Shown: positions 54,439-62,687 of the stretch, piece after piece
How positions within the stretch are numbered: position 1 is the stretch's first letter
Layout: each line of letters begins with the position of its first letter
Source of the DNA: Bacteroidaceae bacterium
GTDB taxonomy: Bacteria > Bacteroidota > Bacteroidia > Bacteroidales > Bacteroidaceae
Assembly: GCA_017651315.1 (NCBI GenBank)
Contig: JAGCDE010000058.1
Location: 1-64,000 of the forward strand
Length of the DNA: 64,000 nt
Direction: 5' to 3'
Notes under the pieces: generated by a model
What the model was told of the DNA's origin: nothing
Databases searched by the model: none
Seen by the model: the letters and a program-made list of their open reading frames with translations, nothing else
Program-made: the position numbers and the translations under genes

Positions 54439-57400
54439 TTAATACCCCACCCGTCCTTTGCGGCTGTTCCACTTGAAGGTCTCAATGTCGGCCAACTGGA
54501 CCTGATGCACCTTGGGGTGGCGCGTGAGGCCGGACTCACGCAATATTACCTGCTGGTGGATGGTGCGTGACATGAGCTTCATTGTACGGGCGTTAGCCTC
54601 ATAGTTGGATCTGAGCGTAGCGATATACTTCTTGATATGAGTCTCTGCAGCAGGAGTGAAGGTTATCTTGAACTTAAGTAAGCAGTTGCAGAGTATGTCA
54701 TAGAGTTCATCGGGGGTAAAGTCCTTAAACACTACCGTATGGTCAAACTCATAGATGCCGGAATCTGTCATCTGCTCGGCCACAGTCTTGTTGGGTGCAT
54801 CAAGCTCAGCCAGGATAAGGGCACACTCGCCCCCCACCTCAACAGTCAGTTCCTCAAGCTTGAGGCGAATGCGTTCCACAAAGTTGGCGTATTCATTCTT
54901 GTAGATGCCCAGTTGTGACTCATCGGCGTCAATGAATATCAGGCCGTTGCAGGATTTCTTGACTACATCCTGAAGCATGTTGTTAAAGTCCATATCCGAT
55001 ACCCGTAGCAGGCGCTCGGCCTTGAACTGGGTTATGTTGCTGTTGGCTATAAGGTGCATGCCCTTGAGTATAGCGGCCATAATCTCGGCCACAGTGCTCT
55101 TGCCGGTTCCGGACTTGCCTATAAAACGCCATGAAAGCAGGCCCTTGCCCACAAAGGGCTCGCCAATGGAATGCAGATAACGGGCCGACTGCACAAAGTT
55201 GCGGATGGCCTGCTTTACATTATCCAGACCCGACAGTCTATCAAGACGTTCCAAAGCCCTGTCTATAGCCACATCATCAAATTCCACATCCTTATGGGCC
55301 TTACCTATAACCACATCCTCGGGAAGGATTGTGATAAGTTCCTCTTTTGTGGGGTTGGGTATGGCGGCAAGACGTGAGCCCATTGTGGCCAGGATCTGGT
55401 TCTGTAGCAGGTTAGCAACGAAACGGCCGTTTCCAAAACGTGGTGACGGTTTCTTGGCCTCCTCATCTATGATGGCACGCAGATTGTTTTCTGCTCCAGG
55501 TGCAAGAGTAAGACCTTGCTCCTTTATCATGATGTGGGCTATGGACAGAAGCTCATCGGTGGTATAATCCTCAAAGTTGAAGACGTTTGGGAAACGGCTC
55601 TCTATACCCTCATTGCTCTCCAAGAGTTGTTTCATGGGGGCGGTATAGCCGGCCAGGATAACCACCATATCTGATTCATCATTACCCAGTTCTGTAAGCA
55701 GAGAGTTCATGACTATGCGGCCGAAATCCTTCTCGTTATCCTTAACCATAAGCTGGTAAGCCTCATCTATGAACAGCACATTACCGCGGGCACGGGCCAA
55801 TAGATTACGCATCTTAAATTCTGTCTCACCTATATACTGGCCTACCATTTGACTTTTCTCTGTACGGATAACGTGACCGGTAGAGAGGATGCCCCATGAT
55901 GCGAATATCTTACCTATGATTTGGGCCACTGTGGTCTTACCGGTACCGGGATTGCCCAGGAACGCCATGTGCAGGCGAGGCATCTTAGTGGGAAGGCCGT
56001 GTTCCATACGCAAATTGACCAGACGGATTACATTCAGATAGTCCCTAATCTTTTTCTTGAGGCTGCCTAAACCGATGAGTGAATCAAGTTCTGTCATGGA
56101 ATCACCGGCATTACCGTTCAGCTCGGGGATATCATCTATCTCTATAAGCTCCAGCTGGCTTGCAGTTGGCTTGCTTATGGAGTCAACACGGCGGAACATG
56201 GCAGGAATGATCTGCTCATCAAAAATGCGGCTCACAATATCCAAATTCTCATACCCAACGCTGCTGTGTTTCTGACGGTACTGAATATACATCTCCAGCT
56301 TGCGGCGGGCATCATCAGTAATCTTAAGCTTCAGTTCACTGCATACAGGGTCTATGAGCCTGAACAGTTCGGTTGATTTGTAATTCTCAATATATATGGG
56401 GGCCGTAAAGAAGCATTTAAGTTCCGGATTGGCGGCAAAGAGGTTTTCAAGACCTTCCTCATAACCGGACAGGACCATCATCCATCCGGACTCTTTTGTG
56501 GTTTCACGAAGGGTATCTATGAGAGCACGGATTATCTGAGGCTCTGTGTCCATAGACTTATATTCGGGCTTATAGAGCTCATGGGCATTCTCAAACAACA
56601 GGGCACCGGCATGGCTATCTTTAAGTTTTTGTACCAGATTATCTACACCTCCGTTAATGGAGTCTGACAGCAGGTTTGACACATTGAATGACTTGACCTC
56701 ACTGCTCAACATGAGGCCGAGCGACTTATAGACATCGGCCAAGATGGAAACACAGGATGAAAGGCCTGTACCTATGCCACCTATAATTATTGTGTGAAGA
56801 CATGGCGGGATTACCGGAAGACCTGCATCCTGACGGAGCTTGTTGACACGGCAGCGCACTGCCATCTCATCAATACGTTGTTTTAGGTTATCAAGACCCG
56901 GCATGTTATGGATTCTCTCCAGCTTATCCTGAAGAGCTGTGCCACTCTGATAGAATAAATCGGATGGTGGCCACGGGCCTATAATTGAAACCTTACTCAT
57001 CTTTATCTTATGGCCATCCTTATACAATGTCATGAAAAGTGCGTCTGTCTGGCCCGGCTCTAATTCATAATCCTCATATATGATGTCCGAGTAACGGAAC
57101 GGGGTAAAATGTAGATGATTGCCGTCGCGGAACATTGCTATTGACTTGTTGTCCCATGAGCATTCCAGTTCCTTCTGTTTACTGGCGGTTGTAACCACTA
57201 TGCGCAGGTCATTCTCCTCATGAGGATACGGGACTTCAAGGTCTATATGGATATATGTGTTGTCAAGCGGGCGTATGGTTTCAGCCATACCTTCAACCGG
57301 ATACTCGGCAGGAGTGTCATCGGTCTGGCAGTGGAAACGGTAGGTGTAATACTTTACGCTCCTGCCAAACATTTTCTGGAGTTCTTCATCATTCAGGTCA

Positions 57401-57564
57401 ACATCATCGTCATCATCATCCGTTTTCTCCACGTCATCCTCTGTTATGTTATTCTCTATAGAGTTGATTTCATTAAGATATGCATCCAGAATATGATCAA
57501 ATATCTCAGCATTTTTCTTATCCTTATCGTCCTTTTTCAACGCTTCCGTCCGTTTCATAATCAA
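54439..57564 (-). CDS. Triple AAA+ (CbxX/SpoVK-type) ATPase
   Basis: The 1041-residue protein has an acidic N-terminus (an aspartate run at about residue 50) and a beta-rich region (about 70-200), then three AAA+ modules. Module 1 (about 220-455) is degenerate: Walker A reads GGIGTGLSS with Leu268 for Lys, and Walker B reads LLFENA. Module 2 (about 490-735) is canonical: GNPGTGKTT, VLFIDEA and 'GIESRFP' with the arginine finger. Module 3 (about 775-985) has GKSGTGKST and LIFIDADES. CbxX-type modules remodel proteins, as in rubisco activases and EccA. No signal peptide; the target is unknown. Confidence 0.8.
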   Translation of the reverse strand: MIMKRTEALKKDDKDKKNAEIFDHILDAYLNEINSIENNITEDDVEKTDDDDDDVDLNDEELQKMFGRSVKYYTYRFHCQTDDTPAEYPVEGMAETIRPLDNTYIHIDLEVPYPHEENDLRIVVTTASKQKELECSWDNKSIAMFRDGNHLHFTPFRYSDIIYEDYELEPGQTDALFMTLYKDGHKIKMSKVSIIGPWPPSDLFYQSGTALQDKLERIHNMPGLDNLKQRIDEMAVRCRVNKLRQDAGLPVIPPCLHTIIIGGIGTGLSSCVSILADVYKSLGLMLSSEVKSFNVSNLLSDSINGGVDNLVQKLKDSHAGALLFENAHELYKPEYKSMDTEPQIIRALIDTLRETTKESGWMMVLSGYEEGLENLFAANPELKCFFTAPIYIENYKSTELFRLIDPVCSELKLKITDDARRKLEMYIQYRQKHSSVGYENLDIVSRIFDEQIIPAMFRRVDSISKPTASQLELIEIDDIPELNGNAGDSMTELDSLIGLGSLKKKIRDYLNVIRLVNLRMEHGLPTKMPRLHMAFLGNPGTGKTTVAQIIGKIFASWGILSTGHVIRTEKSQMVGQYIGETEFKMRNLLARARGNVLFIDEAYQLMVKDNEKDFGRIVMNSLLTELGNDESDMVVILAGYTAPMKQLLESNEGIESRFPNVFNFEDYTTDELLSIAHIMIKEQGLTLAPGAENNLRAIIDEEAKKPSPRFGNGRFVANLLQNQILATMGSRLAAIPNPTKEELITILPEDVVIGKAHKDVEFDDVAIDRALERLDRLSGLDNVKQAIRNFVQSARYLHSIGEPFVGKGLLSWRFIGKSGTGKSTVAEIMAAILKGMHLIANSNITQFKAERLLRVSDMDFNNMLQDVVKKSCNGLIFIDADESQLGIYKNEYANFVERIRLKLEELTVEVGGECALILAELDAPNKTVAEQMTDSGIYEFDHTVVFKDFTPDELYDILCNCLLKFKITFTPAAETHIKKYIATLRSNYEANARTMKLMSRTIHQQVILRESGLTRHPKVHQVQLADIETFKWNSRKGRVGY

Positions 57565-57610
57565 GTCATTAACTGGTTAAGTCATACAAAAATACACATT
57601 ATGTCCAATC

Positions 57611-58738
57611 TCAGAAAGGCGAGTCTGAATTGTGGTCAGGATCATTGTCACCTGCCAGATTGTGATAGTAGTCCGCCTTTTCCTGATTTCCAATCTCTTC
57701 ATATATATCGGCAAGACTGCTATATGCGCTCTCCATGCGGTTTTTGCGGTGTTGGGCCCAGTCATCCAGAAATGAGAGGTCATCAAGATACTCAAGTGCC
57801 TTGTTAAAAGATTCTATGGCATTATCATAGTATTTAAGACCGCGGTAACATGAGCCCATCATACTATAGAAACGGGATATGGCATCATCGCGGTCGGTTT
57901 CCTGAGGCTCATCTATGACCAGGTCCAATGCCGTCTTGTATTTTTCCAGTGCCCTGGTATTGAGACCTTTCAGGTAAAAAAGATCCCCATATTCTCCATA
58001 CGAAACGGCTAACTCCAGGGGAGTTGCATCACATATCTGACTGTAATAAATCAGACGGTCAAAGACATGCCCGGCATATTCAATGCTCAAATGAAAACGG
58101 ATTATCCCGGTCTCCATTATGGAGCAATAGGAATAATACAACTCTTTACAGACTGTCACACAGCAATCATGCCGCTGCGCATAACGGGCAGCCTCTTCAT
58201 ATAAATGAATTGCCTCTTTATAATATTGGGTCCTGGTCAATTTGCCTAAATCAGAAACGGGAAATGCCTGCTTTATGGACTCTAATTTACGGTTCAGGAT
58301 CTCATCAAAGTTTTCACGCTCCCGGTCTATGCTTTCTATACACAGCTTATATGTGTATTCCGGCCAGCTACACAAGTGCAGATTGTTGTCGGCAAGAAAA
58401 CTGATAACAAGCTGAAGCTCCTGCTTGTCTGTGAAAACCAGGTCAAGTTCATCTATGGTCATTTGCATCAAGTCTGCCAGGCAAAGGATGTAGTGATAGT
58501 TCAGGATGTCACGTGTATGTTCAGGTAAAGGCATCTCACTGCGTGGCATAAGAAAGACTGGATTCTCACTGGCATAATCGTTAAGGGCTGTACGTCCCAC
58601 ATAGTCAGCCCAGGAATATTTTGTGGAGCCGCCCCTGATATAATCCCTGTAACCCCTGCGCAACTCATCATCAGGATGGTTGCGGCGGTATTCCAGTATG
58701 AGCTGACCTAACCAGGGATTGACAGGGTTATTATCCAT
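57611..58738 (-). CDS. TPR protein, first gene of the AAA+/NTPase cassette
   Basis: The 375-residue soluble protein has a helical N-terminal domain. Residues about 77-124 ('ADLMQMTIDELDLVF' then 'ELQLVISFLADNNLHLCS') resemble the helix-hairpin domain of the RNA polymerase alpha C-terminus, though weakly. TPR repeats cover about 165-370, for example 'YDNAIESFNKALEYLDDLS' and 'SAYSSLADIYEEIGNQEKAD'. I infer an adaptor that presents partners to the AAA+ protein encoded 46 bp downstream. I know no exact family. Confidence 0.7.
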   Translation of the reverse strand: MDNNPVNPWLGQLILEYRRNHPDDELRRGYRDYIRGGSTKYSWADYVGRTALNDYASENPVFLMPRSEMPLPEHTRDILNYHYILCLADLMQMTIDELDLVFTDKQELQLVISFLADNNLHLCSWPEYTYKLCIESIDRERENFDEILNRKLESIKQAFPVSDLGKLTRTQYYKEAIHLYEEAARYAQRHDCCVTVCKELYYSYCSIMETGIIRFHLSIEYAGHVFDRLIYYSQICDATPLELAVSYGEYGDLFYLKGLNTRALEKYKTALDLVIDEPQETDRDDAISRFYSMMGSCYRGLKYYDNAIESFNKALEYLDDLSFLDDWAQHRKNRMESAYSSLADIYEEIGNQEKADYYHNLAGDNDPDHNSDSPF

Positions 58739-58766
58739 GAAAGTCCTTTTTTGCTGACATTAATGA

Positions 58767-58774
58767 CAAAAATA
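58767..58774 (-). promoter_or_regulatory. Possible -7 box of the TPR-AAA-NTPase cassette
   Basis: TATTTTTG on the minus strand fits TAnnTTTG, 28 bp before the TPR gene start. The -33 region lacks TTTG. It lies in the 126-bp divergent gap shared with yicC, whose -7 box is at 58832-58839. Confidence 0.35.
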
Positions 58775-58831
58775 TGACATTTTTTGCAATTTAGCGGAAC
58801 TCTAACCTATTATTGCTTTGACAAAAAAGAG

Positions 58832-58839
58832 TAATTTTG
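58832..58839 (+). promoter_or_regulatory. Probable -7 box of yicC-gmk-nadD
   Basis: TAATTTTG fits the Bacteroidetes -7 consensus, 25 bp ahead of the yicC start. Upstream TTTG and TTG motifs exist but with short spacing (11-16 bp). Confidence 0.5.
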
Positions 58840-58864
58840 CGGAGCGAAACCAAAAGGAATACAG

Positions 58865-59740
58865 ATGATTCAGTCAATGACAGGTTACGGCAAGGCTACG
58901 GCCGAGACCGCGAACCGCAAGGTGATAGTTGAAATAAAGTCGCTCAACAGCAAGGCCATGGATATATCGGCCAGGATTATCCCAGCTTTCCGCGACAAGG
59001 AACTAGACATACGGTCGCGCATTACCGCCGCCCTGGAACGCGGCAAGGTGGATTTCGCGCTCTACATAGACACCTCCGCCGCAACGGGAGCTCAGGCAAT
59101 AGACACAGCTGTGTTCAACAGCTATCTCAAGCAGATTGAAGCCATTGCCCTTAGTACTGGATACAAGGTACCTGATGATATCATATCCACCATTCTGCGC
59201 ATGCCTGAGGTGCTCAGCACAAGCCAGCAGGACGAGGTAAGCGATGAGGAGTGGCAGGCTGTATCAAGAGCCTTGGACAGCGCCATTGCCGCACTTGTGG
59301 AATACCGCAAGGCCGAGGGCGTGGCACTGGAGAAGAAGTTCCGTGAGAAAATCAGTAACATATCGGCCCTCCTGGCATCGGTAGAGCCGTACGAGAAGGA
59401 GCGTGTGGCGAGGATAAAGGAGCGAATGCGCACTTCCATGCTTGATGCGGTGGGCAAGAGCTATGACGAGAACCGCTTTGAGCAGGAGATGATATTCTAC
59501 ATTGAGAAGCTTGACATAAGTGAGGAGAAGCAGCGTCTGACCAACCACCTGGACTATTTCATCAAGACCCTTGAGGAGGGTCACGGACAGGGCAAGAAGC
59601 TGGGATTCATCGCTCAGGAGATGGGCCGTGAGATAAACACCCTCGGCAGCAAGAGCAACCAGGCCGAAATGCAGAACATCGTGGTCCGCATGAAGGACGA
59701 GCTGGAGCAGATTAAGGAACAGGTACTGAATGTCATGTGA
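58865..59740 (+). CDS. yicC: YicC/YloC-family endoribonuclease
   Basis: The 291-residue protein begins 'MIQSMTGYGKATAETANRKV' and ends with 'IAQEMGREINTLGSKSNQAE', the two hallmark regions of the YicC family. E. coli YicC is an oligomeric ribonuclease that acts on small RNAs. The yicC-gmk neighbourhood is conserved in many phyla, as here (43 bp gap to gmk). Confidence 0.94.
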   Translation: MIQSMTGYGKATAETANRKVIVEIKSLNSKAMDISARIIPAFRDKELDIRSRITAALERGKVDFALYIDTSAATGAQAIDTAVFNSYLKQIEAIALSTGYKVPDDIISTILRMPEVLSTSQQDEVSDEEWQAVSRALDSAIAALVEYRKAEGVALEKKFREKISNISALLASVEPYEKERVARIKERMRTSMLDAVGKSYDENRFEQEMIFYIEKLDISEEKQRLTNHLDYFIKTLEEGHGQGKKLGFIAQEMGREINTLGSKSNQAEMQNIVVRMKDELEQIKEQVLNVM

Positions 59741-59783
59741 CTTCAGAAATGTTCATCACCGTATATTGTTAACCTGAAATATT

Positions 59784-60359
59784 ATGGCTATGCAAGGCAA
59801 ATGTCTGGTTTTCTCGGCACCGTCGGGTTCCGGCAAATCCACTATAGTTAACCGGCTGCTCGAACATCCCGAGCTCAGGATGGTATTCTCAATATCGGCC
59901 ACAAGCCGTGCCCCGAGAGGCAGCGAGCAGGATGGAGTGGAGTACTATTTCCTCTCAGCCGACGAGTTCCGCCGCCGTATCGCCGCCGATGAGTTCCTTG
60001 AATATGAGGAGGTCTATCCCGACTGTTTCTACGGCACGCTCAAGAAGCAGGTGGAGCAACGTCTCGACGAGGGAATGAATGTGGTGTTCGATGTGGATGT
60101 GAAGGGCGGATGCAATATCAAGGAGTATTTCGGGGAAAGGGCCCTCTCCATCTTCATTCAGCCGCCCTCCATAGCCGAGCTGGAGCGCAGGCTTGTCAAC
60201 AGAGGAACCGATGCTCCGGAGATGATTGCAAAAAGAGTGGCCAAGGCGGCCTACGAGCTTGACTTCGCACCGTTTTTCGACACCGTCATCGTAAATGACG
60301 ACCTTGAAACGGCCGTGGAGGAGACACTAAACCGCGTAAAGGAGTTCCTCAATGTCTGA
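59784..60359 (+). CDS. gmk: Guanylate kinase
   Basis: The 191-residue kinase has the P-loop 'FSAPSGSGKSTIVNRLL', the GMP-binding block 'TSRAPRGSEQDGVEYYFLS' and 'VVFDVDVKGGCNIKEYF'. It phosphorylates GMP to GDP. The start could be 59784 or the Met two codons later. It overlaps nadD by 8 bp. Confidence 0.96.
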   Translation: MAMQGKCLVFSAPSGSGKSTIVNRLLEHPELRMVFSISATSRAPRGSEQDGVEYYFLSADEFRRRIAADEFLEYEEVYPDCFYGTLKKQVEQRLDEGMNVVFDVDVKGGCNIKEYFGERALSIFIQPPSIAELERRLVNRGTDAPEMIAKRVAKAAYELDFAPFFDTVIVNDDLETAVEETLNRVKEFLNV

Positions 60360-60930
60360 ACCTGTCAGGACAGCCCTGTTCGGAGGCACCTTCAACCCCA
60401 TCCACAACGGACACATAGCCATAGCGAGGAGCGTGATTGAACAGGGACTGGCCGATGAGCTCTGGCTTATGGTAACCCCCTGCAACCCCTGGAAGAAGGG
60501 CAAGCAGCTTCTCGATGACCGGCTCAGGTACAGGATGGCCTGCGATGCCGTGGAAGGGTTGGATGGCATCAAGGCCTCGGACTATGAGTTCAGACTGCCC
60601 ATCCCCTCATACTCCGCAGACACCCTCAGACATATCACCGCCGACTATCCGGACCGTCGCTTCATACTGACTATCGGAGCCGACAACTGGGAGAAGTTCG
60701 ACCGCTGGTATGACAACGGCTACATACTTGAGAATTTTCCCATAATCATCTATCCCCGGACAGGTTCCCAGGTCGGAGAGCTTCCGGACAGCGTCAGGCT
60801 GCTGGACTGCCCGCTCATTGACATCAGCTCCACTCAGATAGTGAACCTTGTCAGGCAGGGGAAATCAATAAGGAAACTGGTCCCGGCTACGGTTGCCGCG
60901 ACCATCAGGGAATTGAAACTCTATCGTTAG
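60352..60930 (+). CDS. nadD: Nicotinate-nucleotide adenylyltransferase
   Basis: The 192-residue nucleotidyltransferase starts '[20 protein letters not shown]' and continues with HIAIA, giving the (H/T)xGH-type motif. '[15 protein letters not shown]' and the C-terminal '[17 protein letters not shown]' also fit. It makes deamido-NAD from NaMN. Its stop overlaps that of the converging ispF gene by 4 bp. Confidence 0.94.
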   Translation: MSEPVRTALFGGTFNPIHNGHIAIARSVIEQGLADELWLMVTPCNPWKKGKQLLDDRLRYRMACDAVEGLDGIKASDYEFRLPIPSYSADTLRHITADYPDRRFILTIGADNWEKFDRWYDNGYILENFPIIIYPRTGSQVGELPDSVRLLDCPLIDISSTQIVNLVRQGKSIRKLVPATVAATIRELKLYR

Positions 60931-61409
60931 GGCTTTTCAATCAGAGCTACGGCATGGGCCGATATCCCCTCCATCCTGCCGGTGAATCCCAGTCCCTCGG
61001 TAGTGGTGGCCTTAACTGAAACCCTGTCCGGCTCCAGCCCCATCAGTCCGGCAAGGACCTGCTGCATACGTGGGATATGGGGATTCAGCTTGGGTTTCTC
61101 GGCACATACTGTGGCATCGACATTGCATATACCGTATCCGTGCTCCTTGAGTATCCCGACTGTCCTGGAAAGCAATATCCGGCTGTCTATACCTTTATAG
61201 CGAGGATCTGTGTCAGGGAAATGATAGCCTATGTCACGCAAGGCTGCCGCCCCAAGCAGTGCATCGCAGATGGCATGGATGAGCACATCGGCATCGGAAT
61301 GGCCCAGCAACCCCAGCTCAAAATCAATCTTCACGCCTCCTATTATCAGGTCACGGCCCTCAACGAGCCTGTGAACATCGTAACCGTATCCTACCCTGAT
61401 CATACTCAC
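60927..61409 (-). CDS. ispF: 2-C-methyl-D-erythritol 2,4-cyclodiphosphate synthase
   Basis: The 160-residue protein has '[20 protein letters not shown]' with the metal-binding Asp and His, '[19 protein letters not shown]', and the C-terminal '[20 protein letters not shown]'. It forms the cyclic diphosphate of the MEP pathway. The start overlaps the porV stop by 4 bp, linking isoprenoid synthesis with T9SS genes. Confidence 0.97.
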   Translation of the reverse strand: MSMIRVGYGYDVHRLVEGRDLIIGGVKIDFELGLLGHSDADVLIHAICDALLGAAALRDIGYHFPDTDPRYKGIDSRILLSRTVGILKEHGYGICNVDATVCAEKPKLNPHIPRMQQVLAGLMGLEPDRVSVKATTTEGLGFTGRMEGISAHAVALIEKP

Positions 61410-62641
61410 CGTCCCAAAATGGCCTTCAGACCGTCCATATCGAATGACAAAGTAAAACGCAGCGTCTGGTCAAGAGGATTGCTCTGGGCCGTGGATATGA
61501 GATATGCGGCATCGAGCGAAAAGACATTCATCCTGAAACCGGCACCGATCGTGAAGTACTTGCGGTTCCCTTTGAACTCGTTCTCGTAATGGTAACCGCC
61601 GCGCAACAGGAACTGGTCGTTGTAGTTGTACTCTATACCGGCTCCCCAGTATATCTCCCTGAGTTCCTCCTCTATTCCGCCCGGAGCATCCTTGAAGGAC
61701 TTGAATATCCCGGCAATCGGAGAGAGCTCGTTGTAGCCTGTAGCCGCTAACCAGGTGGCATAGTCCGAGGTGTAACTCAGGTCCTTCTCATCCTCACCCG
61801 GATGCTCCTCGCTCATGAACTGGCTGTAGGTGGGACGCGTGGGAACCATCAGTTTGTTGACATCGGCATTGAATGAGAATGAGTTGTATTCGTCAATCGG
61901 CACGCTCAGAGACAGCCCCAGCCTGAGATTGGTGGGTATGAACTCGTTGGTCTGGCCACCGTCGTACGATATCTTGCTGCCTATGTTCGATGCATTCAGC
62001 CCGAAGCCGAACAGGCAGTCCCTGCGGCCTAACCCTATGTAGTTGTTATAGTACATGGATATGTCGGCCGAGAAAGCCTTGCCGGGAGTAAGCTCGTCAT
62101 CATAATGGTACTGGAGGTCAGAGTAGATGAACCTGAGACCCACTGCAGCGGAGAAAAGCTCGGACAGTTTTCTGGAATAGTCGAAATCGAACGCGAATTC
62201 GTATGGCCGTATTATTGCCTGGGGACCTTCTGAGATAGATGCGCCTCCACTCAGCACAATCACCTCGCCAAGTGAGAAATATGTGAGCGAGCCGCTCAAT
62301 GCCGAATAGTCGTCGAGCTTGTAGTAGCCCACCAGGTTGGCCAGGTCAATGTCCGAAACAAGCTGCCGGAGCCATGGGGTATAACAGAGTGAAAGACCTG
62401 CCTGGCTGTTGGCGAACGGATATTTTGACGGATTCCAGTACTGGCTGTTGTTGTCATTGTAAGGGTCAGTGGCACACCCCACATCACCCATTGCGCCCGC
62501 CCTTGCGTCAGGGGCAATGGAGAGCGATGTGACACCCGTATAGACCGGGTTGAACTGCTCCTTCTGGGCCGATACCGCCTGTGCGGAAAGCACGAGCAGA
62601 ACGGCCAAAACCGTTTTTCCTATTTTATTCTTCATCATCAT
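61406..62641 (-). CDS. porV: T9SS outer membrane protein PorV (LptO)
   Basis: The product has about 411 residues from the first of three consecutive Met codons at 62641, which gives a normal signal peptide (cleaved near 'QAVSAQ'). An upstream in-frame start is unlikely. The barrel protein has the family blocks '[20 protein letters not shown]' and '[20 protein letters not shown]'. In Porphyromonas PorV shuttles cargo from SprA/Sov to the PorU sortase. It lies directly downstream of porU and upstream of ispF. Confidence 0.92.
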   Translation of the reverse strand: MMMKNKIGKTVLAVLLVLSAQAVSAQKEQFNPVYTGVTSLSIAPDARAGAMGDVGCATDPYNDNNSQYWNPSKYPFANSQAGLSLCYTPWLRQLVSDIDLANLVGYYKLDDYSALSGSLTYFSLGEVIVLSGGASISEGPQAIIRPYEFAFDFDYSRKLSELFSAAVGLRFIYSDLQYHYDDELTPGKAFSADISMYYNNYIGLGRRDCLFGFGLNASNIGSKISYDGGQTNEFIPTNLRLGLSLSVPIDEYNSFSFNADVNKLMVPTRPTYSQFMSEEHPGEDEKDLSYTSDYATWLAATGYNELSPIAGIFKSFKDAPGGIEEELREIYWGAGIEYNYNDQFLLRGGYHYENEFKGNRKYFTIGAGFRMNVFSLDAAYLISTAQSNPLDQTLRFTLSFDMDGLKAILGR

Positions 62642-62687
62642 ATACAATAACTCAAAAATGGTCATGATATTGTGCCGGAGTACATTC

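Noticed and set aside
54439..57564. Type VII secretion (EccA-like) assignment for the triple AAA+ protein
   Set aside because: The CbxX-type modules resemble EccA, but no ESX membrane ATPase, WXG100 or Ecc partner is present nearby.
50654..58738. Mobile element carrying the cassette
   Set aside because: No integrase, transposase, tRNA attachment site or flanking direct repeat was found around it; only one dispersed repeat copy lies downstream.
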